Source: Bacteroidota bacterium (GTDB lineage: Bacteria > Bacteroidota > Ignavibacteria > UBA10030 > SZUA-254). From it: DNA of 64,000 bases. The notes below the pieces were generated by a model that made no database searches, was not told where the DNA came from, and was given only the letters and a program-made list of their open reading frames with translations. Below, one piece after another: positions 7,970 through 16,658 of this stretch (positions within the stretch are counted from its first letter, which is position 1; the number at the start of each line of letters is the position of its first letter). The translations under genes were made by a program, and so were the position numbers. The stretch lies in the NCBI GenBank assembly GCA_020056225.1, contig JAGVIE010000059.1, positions 27,604-91,603 of the forward strand, read 5' to 3'.

Positions 7970-10195
7970 TTAGAAATGGATGATATTTTTATTTTCTTCT
8001 CCTTCTTTCAATCCTGTATGTTTCTTACATTCACCGGGTAAGTACTTCTTATTGAATACTTCGATTTCTTTTTCAGGACAAAATGGCGTTGCGAGCTTTT
8101 TAGTTTCCGAACAAATCGTATCTCGTTCAACACCATCGGGTGGATTGAAATATTGAAGCGGCATCCCAATAGTGGGATCATCATATACATACTTCATGAA
8201 AAGTCCCCATATCGGCGCAGCAGCTCTTCCGCCCTGACCGTCACTTGTTGTAAAGTGTGTAGCTTTATTATCGAATCCCACCCAAACTCCCGCTGTAATC
8301 TGAGGTGTGAATCCAACAAACCATGCGTCCGCATACTCTTGTGTGGTTCCTGTTTTGCCTGCGGCAGGCCTTACAAAATAATTTCTAACACGCGCGCCAG
8401 TCCCACCGTCAACAGTTCCCGTCAGAATATCAGTCATCAGGTAAGCAGTCTCCTTACTCAATACTTCACGCTTCGTAGGTCGGTTTTCTTCTATAATGTT
8501 GCCGTCCTTGTCTTCGATTCTTAGAATAGAAATCGGTTCAACGTAAACCCCTTCATTAGGAAATACACCGTAGGCAGCCGTCAGCTCGAGCGGTTTAACT
8601 TCACCGGTACCTATTGCCAGAGATTCATACGGGGGTAATTCCGATTTAATTCCCATACGATGAGCATACTGGATTACAGTGCTAACCGGCGCGATTTCCA
8701 TAATCGCACGGATTGCTATGAGGTTGATAGATTCTTTAATACCTTCCCTCAAAGTGAACTTACCGCCGAACTGGTGGTCGAAATTTTCAGGCGTCCATCG
8801 TTTGCCGCCTGCCATCATTAGTGTTACAGGCTGGTTGAGAAGTTCATAACACGGCGGATAGCCGTTGTCGATTGCAACCGTGTAAACAAAAGGCTTGAAG
8901 GCAGACCCCGGCTGCCGCGAGATTTGGGTTACATGATTTAATCCATATTTGAAATTTTTAAATTCTGAACTACCCACCATTGCGAGAATATTTCCATCAG
9001 TGTGGTCGAGCGCTACAAATCCAACCTCAATTCGCGATGCTATTTTCTTAACTGAATCTATGAATGCCTGGTTCTTCTTAAGCGTGCGCGCCAGACTATC
9101 CCGTCGCTTAGCTGATTCCGCATCTCGATAAATATCGGAAGTTCGAATTGCCATCGAAATTGCCTGCCGAAGTTCATCTTTATGGTTTTTCCAATTCCAT
9201 TGTTTGTTGAAAATACTCTGATAAATTGCCAGATGCTCATCCACAGCCCTGTTCGCATGGCGCTGCATCCGGCTATCGAGCGTAGTATAAACTGAAAGCC
9301 CATCCCGGTAAATATCGAATCCGTATTTTTCTGCTTTTTGTATAAGTTCCTGACGCACCATCTCGACGAAATGCGGTGCGATACCGGCTTTGAGCTGCTC
9401 ATCTAATGGAATGAGCGCGGGCTTATCATTAACCGCAAGGCTCTCTTCTTTTTCATTTATATAATCATACTTTGCCATTTGATTCAGAACGGTGATTCGC
9501 CTGTTCATTGACCGTTCGACGTGTTTGAATGGATCGTATGTTCCGGGACCTTTGAGCAGCCCTATCAACAGAGCAGTCTCAGATAGTGACAGATCGGATG
9601 GATTTTTTCCGAAATAGATTTGTGAGGCAGATGCGATTCCATAGGCGCTCCGGCCGAAATATGCAACACTCAAATACATCTCGATGATCTCTTGCTTGGT
9701 GTAGTTTCTTTCAATCTGCACGGCGGTAATCCACTCGCGAATTTTCCGTGTAATTTTTCCGAAGATCGATTCTCGTGTACCTTTGAGTTCATAAAGATTG
9801 CGGGCAAGCTGTTGTGTGATTGTGCTAGCGCCTGCCCCTTCCCGAAGTTTCAATGTAAATATATTTTTTACCATCGCCCGTGCAAATCGCGGTAAATCGA
9901 CGCCCCAATGGTTGTAAAAGTTCTTGTCCTCGGTTGCAATAAGCGCGTTTACCATATAAGGCGGAAGCTGGCTTAATGTAACAGTGGTTCGGTTTTTTAT
10001 GTAATATTGATCAAGAACCTCTCCGTCGTTAGAATAAACTTTCGTCGCGAGTTCCGGTCTCGGATTTTCCAATTGCTCGAGCGAAGGCAGACCTGAGAGT
10101 AAAAATATTATGTAGAAAATTATAAGAAGCAGAACAACCCCTCCGCCAACCAGAGTTTTCTTGCGGTTATTTTTCAAAAACTTCTTTACTGTCAT
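7970..10195 (-). CDS. Class A penicillin-binding protein (PBP1A-type), bifunctional peptidoglycan synthase
   Basis: 741 residues: a cytosolic basic N-terminus and one TM anchor (residues ~15-35), then a GT51 glycosyltransferase domain. GT51 motifs are TEDKNFYNHWG (catalytic Glu89), GASTITQQLARN, RKIREW and EIIEMYLS. The transpeptidase domain follows: active Ser431 in PGSAFKPF (S-x-x-K), SIN in the second motif, and K614-T-G in AAGKTGTTQ. It polymerises lipid II and cross-links stem peptides in the periplasm. The C-terminal tail has a few Cys residues and ends in a charged stretch. The upstream LpxH-like gene is 11 nt away on the same strand, so the two are probably one transcript. Confidence 0.93.
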   Translation of the reverse strand: MTVKKFLKNNRKKTLVGGGVVLLLIIFYIIFLLSGLPSLEQLENPRPELATKVYSNDGEVLDQYYIKNRTTVTLSQLPPYMVNALIATEDKNFYNHWGVDLPRFARAMVKNIFTLKLREGAGASTITQQLARNLYELKGTRESIFGKITRKIREWITAVQIERNYTKQEIIEMYLSVAYFGRSAYGIASASQIYFGKNPSDLSLSETALLIGLLKGPGTYDPFKHVERSMNRRITVLNQMAKYDYINEKEESLAVNDKPALIPLDEQLKAGIAPHFVEMVRQELIQKAEKYGFDIYRDGLSVYTTLDSRMQRHANRAVDEHLAIYQSIFNKQWNWKNHKDELRQAISMAIRTSDIYRDAESAKRRDSLARTLKKNQAFIDSVKKIASRIEVGFVALDHTDGNILAMVGSSEFKNFKYGLNHVTQISRQPGSAFKPFVYTVAIDNGYPPCYELLNQPVTLMMAGGKRWTPENFDHQFGGKFTLREGIKESINLIAIRAIMEIAPVSTVIQYAHRMGIKSELPPYESLAIGTGEVKPLELTAAYGVFPNEGVYVEPISILRIEDKDGNIIEENRPTKREVLSKETAYLMTDILTGTVDGGTGARVRNYFVRPAAGKTGTTQEYADAWFVGFTPQITAGVWVGFDNKATHFTTSDGQGGRAAAPIWGLFMKYVYDDPTIGMPLQYFNPPDGVERDTICSETKKLATPFCPEKEIEVFNKKYLPGECKKHTGLKEGEENKNIIHF

Positions 10196-10206
10196 AGATT
10201 ATTCCA

Positions 10207-10929
10207 TTATTTCCATTGCTCAAGAACAATCCCATTTTTGTCGAGCTTCGCGTATGTGTTTGATCTTATCCAATCGCCGAGGTTGATATAAATTCCATTG
10301 CTGATTTCTTGTCGGGTTGGAAGATGTCTGTGTCCCATTATGACGACATCGTAACCTGTTCCGATAATCTGTTCAGCGAATTTCACCATACCGTCACCCT
10401 CGCCATAATGTTTGTTGGCTGTATAATGGCGGCTGGTTTTGGATGATGAGCGTGCCAGCTTCAATCCTAAATCGGGATGTAACCAGGAGTAAAGCCAAAT
10501 GGAAAATCGGCTGCGAAGAATTTTCTTCAGAATCCGATAGCCCGCATCGTTATTAGCTAAACCATCGCCGTGGTGCAGATATATTTTTTTCCCATTAAGT
10601 GTGATGCCAAACGGATGGAGGTAAGTTCTCATGCCGAGTTCATCGCGAAAATAATTACGTATCCAGCAATCATGATTACCCACAAGAAAGTGAATAATAA
10701 TACCTCTTCTTGAAATATCCTCCAGCTTGGCGAGGATACGATGAAATCCTTTAGGAATAACGGTTCGGTATTCGAACCATGCATCGAACAAATCACCAAG
10801 AATAAAAAACTGAGCCGCATCGTTCCCGATGTAATCGAGAAAGGCTAACAGCCGGTCTTCCTTTATACGCTCTTCTTCCCGCGTACCTAGTCCCAGGTGG
10901 GCATCCGATATGAAATATATATTTTCCAT
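10207..10929 (-). CDS. lpxH: UDP-2,3-diacylglucosamine diphosphatase-like metallophosphoesterase
   Basis: 240 residues with the calcineurin-like metal ligands in order: SDAHLG at the N-terminus, GDLFDAW near 45, GNHD near 84, HHGDG near 118 and GHRH near 197. This order and length fit LpxH, which cleaves UDP-2,3-diacylglucosamine to lipid X in lipid A synthesis at the inner membrane face. Bacteroidetes-type homologues are often annotated only as UDP-2,3-diacylglucosamine diphosphatase. It lies between a secreted DsbD-N-like protein and PBP1A with short gaps (6 and 11 nt), an envelope-themed operon. The exact substrate is inferred from family similarity. Confidence 0.75.
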   Translation of the reverse strand: MENIYFISDAHLGLGTREEERIKEDRLLAFLDYIGNDAAQFFILGDLFDAWFEYRTVIPKGFHRILAKLEDISRRGIIIHFLVGNHDCWIRNYFRDELGMRTYLHPFGITLNGKKIYLHHGDGLANNDAGYRILKKILRSRFSIWLYSWLHPDLGLKLARSSSKTSRHYTANKHYGEGDGMVKFAEQIIGTGYDVVIMGHRHLPTRQEISNGIYINLGDWIRSNTYAKLDKNGIVLEQWK

Positions 10930-10935
10930 TCAATA

Positions 10936-11385
10936 CTATTGAATAACTTTAACGCTAATATCGATCGGTTGTTTGAATCGCGCGCACCAGCCATCGGAAC
11001 CTGAGCAGTAAAAGTAAGATAGTGTTCCTTTCAATTGTACGAGTCCCGGTTTTATTTTTTTCGATAGTGTAAATGGTTGCTTTATAGGTTTGGTGATATC
11101 GATGTACTCGCTTTTATTTGTTTTTGAAAATATAGGCTTTCCAACTATCGAGAAAACCGTAGAGCTGTCGAGTTTTAATGTAAGCGGCGGATCAAGATTA
11201 ATGTGGATTCCGTCTTTTGGTTTCAACGAGATCAATAATTCGCCGGAGGCACCAGCTTTCATCGATTTCTGCTTAACCGAGATTTCACATTTAACGAACT
11301 CATTGGTTTTCGGTGATTCACCTGCGATAAGTGTAAGATTGAATATCAGCAGTGAAATAATGATTATTAATGTATAGGATTTCAT
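10936..11385 (-). CDS. Secreted DsbD N-terminal-domain-like protein
   Basis: 149 residues beginning with a signal peptide (TLIIIISLLIFNLTLIAG). The mature part is beta-rich and ends with YFYCSGSDGWCARFKQP, which resembles the Cys pair region of the DsbD alpha domain, where an acidic loop separates the two cysteines. DsbD-alpha accepts electrons in the periplasm and passes them to partner thiol proteins. Here the domain stands alone, without the membrane or thioredoxin-like domains. It could be a thiol-carrier partner or only a fold relative. Placed just upstream of the LpxH-like gene. Confidence 0.6.
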   Translation of the reverse strand: MKSYTLIIIISLLIFNLTLIAGESPKTNEFVKCEISVKQKSMKAGASGELLISLKPKDGIHINLDPPLTLKLDSSTVFSIVGKPIFSKTNKSEYIDITKPIKQPFTLSKKIKPGLVQLKGTLSYFYCSGSDGWCARFKQPIDISVKVIQ

Positions 11386-11451
11386 AAAATAGCTTCTTTT
11401 AAATAATAATAGTAGTAATAAATTAAAGAAAATTTCGGTAATCTGGAAATC

Positions 11452-12723
11452 CTACATTGTGTATGATTGGATAATCTTCCGTTCAGGTTCCCGAACCTTT
11501 TGCAGGACGATCAAGCCGGTAATAAAAAATACGCCGATTGCCAGCGCTGCAACCCGTTCATCGGTGAAGTCTGATATCAAACCATAGATGAAGGGACCCA
11601 GCACAGCCGATGCTTTACCGCATAGTCCGTCATAAAATCCAAAAAATTCGGCTTCACGTTCCTTAGGTGTAAGCAGAGCCATAAAACTCCGGCTCGACGA
11701 TTGCGATGATCCAACAGCGACGCCAGCAGCCATTGCCACAATATAAAATACGGTAATAGTATGAACGAAATAAGCTCCTATTGAGATAGCTATCCAGAGT
11801 GCAAGGGTAATCATGATAGTTTTCTTGGGTCCGATTTTGTCGGTTACAAAGCCGAATACAAACGAACCAAGAACAGCGCTCGTTTGAACAATTGCGAAGA
11901 ATACGATAATATCTTTATCCGACATATGAAGAATCCGGTCTGCGAAGATTGCCGCGAATGCGATCACAGTTAAGATACCGTCGTTGTAGATAAAGAATGC
12001 GATAAGAAACCGGGCGATATTCGGATGCTCTTTATTGATGAAGAGCGCGCGAAAGGTTTTCTTCGCCTGTCTGAATCCATCAGTAAAGTAATAGCTGGTT
12101 TTTTCTCTTCCGTGCCGGGGTTCCGGAACCATAAAGAAGAGTGGAAGAGAAAATAAAAAGAAAAATCCGGCTGCAACGATGAAAGATAATCTGACCGAAA
12201 ATAAATAATCAGGATCTGATGGTAAAGGCAGCATGAAATTCACGATAAGAAGGACGGCAAGCGCCCCTAGATATCCCATCGCGAATCCGTAGCCCGATAC
12301 CCTGCCGTAAGATGATCTGGAAGTAAGATTCGGAAGAAAAGCGTCGTAAAAAACAATGCCACCCTCGAACCCGATATTTGCAAAGATGAATAACAGAATG
12401 CCCAGAAAGATCATACCCTCTTGGACGAAGAAAAGAAGTCCGGTACAAATGATCGAGATCAGCGTGAATGCGAGAAGGTAACGCTTTCTATTATTTGAAT
12501 GATCGGCGGCGGCTCCCAAAGGCGGTGAAAGAATTGCAGCAAAGATCATCGAGAGGCTGACCGCAAGACCCCACAGCCAGCGCTGACCGCCCGCTACATG
12601 ATTCGTAAAGTAACGAGAATAAATAACGGTAACGATGATTACGGAAAAAGCAGTATTTCCAAAATCGAACAAAGTCCATGCAAAAATCTTAGAGCGTTGC
12701 GAACGGACAATCGAGGTCTCCAT
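11452..12723 (-). CDS. UMF1/Atg22-type MFS transporter
   Basis: About 423 residues with twelve predicted membrane segments. The N-terminal motif WTLFDFGNTAFS and the FYDAFLPNLT loop are typical of the UMF1 (Atg22-like) branch of MFS carriers, as are the DKIGPKK loop and the central basic stretch after the sixth helix. Substrates of bacterial members are largely uncharacterised; yeast Atg22 exports amino acids from the vacuole. I chose the ATG at 12723 over an in-frame TTG three codons upstream. It lies 9 nt downstream of the nusB stop and is probably co-transcribed with it. Confidence 0.8.
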   Translation of the reverse strand: METSIVRSQRSKIFAWTLFDFGNTAFSVIIVTVIYSRYFTNHVAGGQRWLWGLAVSLSMIFAAILSPPLGAAADHSNNRKRYLLAFTLISIICTGLLFFVQEGMIFLGILLFIFANIGFEGGIVFYDAFLPNLTSRSSYGRVSGYGFAMGYLGALAVLLIVNFMLPLPSDPDYLFSVRLSFIVAAGFFFLFSLPLFFMVPEPRHGREKTSYYFTDGFRQAKKTFRALFINKEHPNIARFLIAFFIYNDGILTVIAFAAIFADRILHMSDKDIIVFFAIVQTSAVLGSFVFGFVTDKIGPKKTIMITLALWIAISIGAYFVHTITVFYIVAMAAGVAVGSSQSSSRSFMALLTPKEREAEFFGFYDGLCGKASAVLGPFIYGLISDFTDERVAALAIGVFFITGLIVLQKVREPERKIIQSYTM

Positions 12724-12732
12724 CGATTCCAA

Positions 12733-13233
12733 TTATTGTTTCTTGGGTTTACTGAGCGGTTTATTTTCGGGATGAAGATTTTCTTCCACCAATCCTCGTC
12801 CGGTTTTTTTAAGTAAGTTGGATTTTTTAAAGTCGTCGAGTATAGCATCGAGAACGCCGTTGACAAATCTCCCGCTTTGTTCGGTGCTGAAGGTTTTTGC
12901 AATCTCAATCGATTCGTTGATAGTAACTTTCGGAGGTATGTCCGGGAAGTAGAGCATTTCGCATATCCCCATTCGAAGAAGAATTCTGTCGATGAACGCG
13001 ATTCGATCAAATTCCCAATGCGCTACCCTGGCTTTGATGATTTCCTCGATCTCTTGTTCGTGGTGGATTACTTCGTTGACGAGTTTTTTGGCAAACTCAA
13101 AATCGTCTTTAGAGTTTTTTAAATCTCCCATGATGTTGCTGATAACGCTGGTAATGGGTTCCTTTGACATCTCGTACGCATATAGCGTCTGAAGAACTTT
13201 TTCCCTGACCAATCTTCGTTTGAATGTTGTCAT
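12733..13233 (-). CDS. nusB: Transcription antitermination factor NusB
   Basis: 166 residues, all alpha-helical, with the family features RRLVREKVLQTLYAYE at the N-terminus, a mid-region IDRILLRMGICEML and the C-terminal INESIEIAKTFST and FVNGVLDAIL. NusB binds NusE (S10) and boxA RNA to promote rRNA antitermination. The frame runs 24 codons further upstream, but MTTFKRRLV at 13233 matches the normal NusB start. The last ~20 residues are a charged tail beyond the usual end. It is followed closely by the UMF1-type carrier. Confidence 0.93.
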   Translation of the reverse strand: MTTFKRRLVREKVLQTLYAYEMSKEPITSVISNIMGDLKNSKDDFEFAKKLVNEVIHHEQEIEEIIKARVAHWEFDRIAFIDRILLRMGICEMLYFPDIPPKVTINESIEIAKTFSTEQSGRFVNGVLDAILDDFKKSNLLKKTGRGLVEENLHPENKPLSKPKKQ

Positions 13234-13446
13234 ACTCACAAATGTATGTAAATTCTCACTGGATTCCAAAGTGAAGTGTTCGACTATGAAGCCGATCATC
13301 CACATATATTCTTATAAATAGAGCGATTCGCTCTTTTCCTGAAACAAGAGTTTGAATACTCCCAGAGTTTGAGACAGAATTGAGAGTTAGCTTCCTTTTG
13401 GTTGTCATTAAAAAGAACTCATGTTTTGCAAAATAGTAATTGATGT

Positions 13447-13589
13447 TAAAAAATTCGAAGCTCCCAATCCGAAATTCTAAACAAATTCGAATTTCAAAAA
13501 TCTAAGCTGTTCAAAAGGCAACCCATTTTCGGAATTATGACCATTCGAATTTGGGATTTGTTTCGTATTTCGATATTCGTGCTTAGGGT
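13447..13589. repeat. AT-rich intergenic palindromic element in the nusB-pabC gap
   Basis: The 427-nt gap 13234-13660 contains no credible gene. Its middle carries repeated AATTCGAA/GAATTTC words on both strands, such as AAATTCGAATTTC near 13490 and ATTCGAATTTGGGATTTG near 13546. Together they form an imperfect inverted repeat. The words recur in the hairpin behind the PqqD-like gene at 39928-40001, suggesting a dispersed family. Nothing else was recognised in the gap. Confidence 0.45.
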
Positions 13590-13660
13590 TTATCACAGCA
13601 AATAATGACTGTGCATAAAATCAGCAATAAGTATAGGATATAGAATTTATCAGTTGTGTC

Positions 13661-14254
13661 TTAGAAAATGTTCCTGACATTGATTACCGGACTGTCTTCC
13701 ATATCTATCATAGCGTTGATTAATATTGCTTTTGTAAATAAATGTAAGTCATCTTTCTTGATCGGTTGTTCGGAAATCAGTTTCTTATTCAACAGCTGTT
13801 CTCTTTTCGTTCCGCGGAGCAAGGGGGTGGAGGGTGTTATCCATTTTTGTCCGTCATAAAAAACGATATTAGCGTACGAACTATCAGTAATGAATCCGCG
13901 TTTTATAATCAAAATATCGTCCGCGTCAGCGTTGTCCAAAAGGTTATCGAAGCATTTCCGGTTAACGTATTTGTGATTGTATTCGATGTCGTCGTATTCC
14001 ACCATCCTTAATGTAGCGACCGGCTTAATAGTGTATGTGAGAAATTCAATATGTTCAATCTTCCGGGCGTAGATAACTTTACATTTATAGACTCCGTTAT
14101 CATAAGTCTCAGGAAGATGGATAGATTTTGCTAGATTGATTGTATCCTTACATCCGAATATTTCAGAACGCGATTTATTCAATCGAGCATTGTGAAGATC
14201 GAGGTTATGCAATTTGCCATTTTGAAATTTTATTGTTTCAAACAACAGGGACAT
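13661..14254 (-). CDS. pabC: Aminodeoxychorismate lyase-like PLP enzyme (class IV aminotransferase fold)
   Basis: 197 residues, short for the family (usually 240-270). Visible features are the Lys-bearing stretch YNHKYVNRK near residue 95, the segment DADDILIIKRGFITDSSYANIVF and the phosphate-binding STPLLRGTKREQLL. These fit the fold-type IV PLP enzymes PabC/IlvE. Its start lies inside the end of pabB (17-nt overlap), which strongly favours a role as 4-amino-4-deoxychorismate lyase, making p-aminobenzoate for folate. The shorter length comes from a compact N-terminal domain. Confidence comes mostly from context plus C-terminal motifs. Confidence 0.82.
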   Translation of the reverse strand: MSLLFETIKFQNGKLHNLDLHNARLNKSRSEIFGCKDTINLAKSIHLPETYDNGVYKCKVIYARKIEHIEFLTYTIKPVATLRMVEYDDIEYNHKYVNRKCFDNLLDNADADDILIIKRGFITDSSYANIVFYDGQKWITPSTPLLRGTKREQLLNKKLISEQPIKKDDLHLFTKAILINAMIDMEDSPVINVRNIF

Positions 14255-15209
14255 AAATTTTATCGATTAATTCCTGATACTCGTTTTTAACCTCGCTTAA
14301 AGCTGTAATCCCGCCACCGCTCTTATAAACCATCTTTCCTTTGCTTCTCTCTATGAACCGTATCATTACGCCGCTGTCAAGTTTGAATCCATCAAAGTAT
14401 CCGAAGATGCCGGTATAATAACCGCGGGTATAGTTTTCAACTTCCTTAATTATTTTAACGGTTTTATTTTTCGGCGCGCCGGTAACAGATCCTGCCGGCA
14501 GTAATTTGAAGATTATATCCCCTATCTTCGTGCGGTAATTCTTCGGCAATGTTCCCGTGATTTTCGAGCTAACCTGGAGTAAATTTTTATTCTGCGTTTT
14601 TATCTTTTCAACATATCGGAATCGTTCAACGCGAACGCTATTTGCAACCATACTCAAATCGTTTCGAATCAAATCAACGATCGTGTAATGCTCGGCAAGT
14701 TCTTTCTTGTCACTCAATATAACTTCTTTTGCGTTTCTTATAGATGCATCGATTGTTCCCTTCATCGGGTTGGATGATATTGTCTTCCCGTCGATACTGA
14801 TGAACCTTTCCGGCGAGAAGACAACGAATTTGTTCTTGAAGTAAAGCTTATATTTTGCCCGGCTGTTTTCGAATATCTCCTTCAATGTAAGATTGGTTGA
14901 GATCGATGTGGGAAACGTAAGATTGAGAAGATATGTGTTGCCCATTTCAAGATTGGATATAACTTTTTTGAATGCTGACCGATATCGATTCAACGAGAGA
15001 GGTCTTTTTGAGAAAGTTATTTTTTTAAGTAACTTTGTTCCGGTAGTGTGATTCGAAAAGCCGTTTATATCGTAGAGGATTTCTCTCCGGTCGATATCCC
15101 CGATAGGTAAAACGTGCGATTTCAACATGTCAAAGTCGATTATAAAGAGGAATGGTATTCTTTTCGACCCGAGCCGGTTCATACTGCGGATTGCATCTAT
15201 TCTATTCAT
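14238..15209 (-). CDS. pabB: Aminodeoxychorismate synthase component I
   Basis: 323 residues corresponding to the chorismate-binding catalytic domain without the long N-terminal domain of TrpE, as in the short PabB proteins of the FCB group. Motifs: SNPMKGTI near 145, LAEHYTIVDLIRNDL near 170, PAGSVTGAPKNK near 253, GYYTGIFGYFD near 278, and a final SGGGITALS. It aminates chorismate using ammonia from PabA. PabA lies immediately opposite (39 nt between starts), so the shared gap must hold both promoters. Overlap with pabC makes the set a complete p-aminobenzoate pathway. Confidence 0.92.
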   Translation of the reverse strand: MNRIDAIRSMNRLGSKRIPFLFIIDFDMLKSHVLPIGDIDRREILYDINGFSNHTTGTKLLKKITFSKRPLSLNRYRSAFKKVISNLEMGNTYLLNLTFPTSISTNLTLKEIFENSRAKYKLYFKNKFVVFSPERFISIDGKTISSNPMKGTIDASIRNAKEVILSDKKELAEHYTIVDLIRNDLSMVANSVRVERFRYVEKIKTQNKNLLQVSSKITGTLPKNYRTKIGDIIFKLLPAGSVTGAPKNKTVKIIKEVENYTRGYYTGIFGYFDGFKLDSGVMIRFIERSKGKMVYKSGGGITALSEVKNEYQELIDKIYVPVV

Positions 15210-15248
15210 AGAATGAAATTAACAAAATTTTAGATCAAAAATAAATTC

Positions 15249-15824
15249 ATGAAAGATAAAATACTCATCGTCGATAACTATGACTCGTTCACCTTTAACC
15301 TGATTCAGATTATCAGGGAGGTAAGCCGGTGGGGGTGGACTATAGTAAAGAACGATGAAATCGGGTTTGAGGAAGTTGACCGTTACCGTAAAATATTAAT
15401 AAGTCCGGGTCCGGGTGTTCCTTCTGAGGCAGGCAAACTTCTTGCTATGATCACTGAATTCGCTCCGAAGAAAAGCATTCTTGGTATATGCCTCGGACAT
15501 CAGGCAATTGCCGAAGCGTTCGGCGGGGAGCTGATCAGGCTGGACAATGTCGTTCACGGGCAGAGAAAAGAAGTTATCATTCACGATAGAACCGAATATC
15601 TCTTTAAAGGATTACCGAAGAAATTTGAGGTTGGGCTTTACCATTCGTGGTCGGTATCGCCAGATCACTTTCCGAGATGTTTACAGATCACAGCATCTGA
15701 CGTTGATGGATCTATTATGTCGCTTGCTCATACTGTATACGATGTGCGGGGCATACAATTCCATCCGGAATCTATTATGACAGCACCGGGTAAAAAAATA
15801 ATTTCAAATTGGTTAAAGCACTAA
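15249..15824 (+). CDS. pabA: Glutamine amidotransferase component of aminodeoxychorismate/anthranilate synthase
   Basis: 191 residues, a class I glutamine amidotransferase. It has VDNYDSFTFNL at the start, the oxyanion strand ISPGPGVP, the nucleophile Cys in GICLGHQAIAE near residue 79, and the His-Glu pair in GIQFHPES near 171. It releases ammonia from glutamine for PabB (and possibly TrpE). Divergent to pabB. A related C-terminal fragment occurs 4.2 kb downstream (19907-20050), on the far side of accessory DNA. Confidence 0.93.
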   Translation: MKDKILIVDNYDSFTFNLIQIIREVSRWGWTIVKNDEIGFEEVDRYRKILISPGPGVPSEAGKLLAMITEFAPKKSILGICLGHQAIAEAFGGELIRLDNVVHGQRKEVIIHDRTEYLFKGLPKKFEVGLYHSWSVSPDHFPRCLQITASDVDGSIMSLAHTVYDVRGIQFHPESIMTAPGKKIISNWLKH

Positions 15825-15842
15825 TGTAATTTCGATCTTTTT

Positions 15843-15859
15843 GCAGCCGCTCATGAGCG
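15843..15859 (+). repeat. 17-bp direct repeat, left copy
   Basis: GCAGCCGCTCATGAGCG begins 19 nt after the pabA stop and recurs identically and in the same orientation at 19014-19030. It contains the palindrome CGCTCATGAGCG. The pair brackets the three minus-strand genes 15933-18965. Confidence 0.6.
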
Positions 15860-15932
15860 AGGCTTGTATTTCTATGGCTTTTCATTCCAGCGACGTTGCT
15901 TGCAGTGTTATGTGCCGTTTGCACCAACTTTG

Positions 15933-16643
15933 TCACTCCGAACGTGTCATTAGATTCCTATAGTCTGGGAGAGGATGAAGCTTTTTGTTTCTTATCCATT
16001 CCTCACAAAGAAGATAACAGTCACGAAGTGTATTGTTTGCGATAGCGATAAATGGTTCGATATTCTTCTCGTCGGGTAACGGTAAACCGGTCTTGTCGTC
16101 CAAGATGCGCTCACCAATGAAGAGCCAAGAGCCATGAGACATTGCGGAAAGAAATGGATAAACGTAAGCATGGATGTCTCCCATGCCGCACTCGCCTGCC
16201 ATGTCATCCCATCTTGGTAGCCGCCATTCCTTTAGCTTGCTGCGTAGTCGTTCACGGATGATTTCAGGGTCTGGTGCATTGTTGAGCTTTGCGAGATTTT
16301 TGCTTAGAAGTTTTTCTAGCGTTCTGAGAGCCTCTCCTTTGCTACCATCAAAGTATAACTGTGCGTTTTCAGGCTTAACAAGGCTCCAGCGCATCCAAAT
16401 ATTAGCTTCGTAGATTGAGCGCAAGAGTGCAGCTGCTGGCTCGCCGTATCCGCTTTGAACAAGCAAGAGGTATGAATCAAAATACTTCAAGACACGAACA
16501 AGGTTAACAAACAAGGTTTGATGCTGAACGTCCGAAGGATTACGGATTTCATTTATCAAGATGAGGTTTTTCTTTGCAGCATCGTTGAGCTCTCTCAGTG
16601 GTTGCAATTTTTTCTGGATTCTGTTGGGCAATGAGAAGTCCAT
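15933..16643 (-). CDS. DUF5677-like protein of unknown function
   Basis: 236 residues, helical, soluble, no signal peptide. Features: a middle stretch EPAAALLRSIYEANIWMRW near residue 72 and YPFLSAMSHGS near 175, where a conserved His follows the Ser-Ala-Met. These elements resemble the DUF5677 family, found in scattered accessory loci. Biochemical role unknown. It is the last of three same-strand genes between the 17-bp direct repeats, 15 nt after the BNR-repeat gene. The family call is from motif memory and only moderately certain. Confidence 0.5.
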   Translation of the reverse strand: MDFSLPNRIQKKLQPLRELNDAAKKNLILINEIRNPSDVQHQTLFVNLVRVLKYFDSYLLLVQSGYGEPAAALLRSIYEANIWMRWSLVKPENAQLYFDGSKGEALRTLEKLLSKNLAKLNNAPDPEIIRERLRSKLKEWRLPRWDDMAGECGMGDIHAYVYPFLSAMSHGSWLFIGERILDDKTGLPLPDEKNIEPFIAIANNTLRDCYLLCEEWIRNKKLHPLPDYRNLMTRSE

Positions 16644-16658
16644 GATGATCAGCCAAGG

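Noticed and set aside
13320..13337. Terminator GAGCG-ATT-CGCTC
   Set aside because: Stem is only 5 bp and it lies upstream of nusB rather than after a gene.
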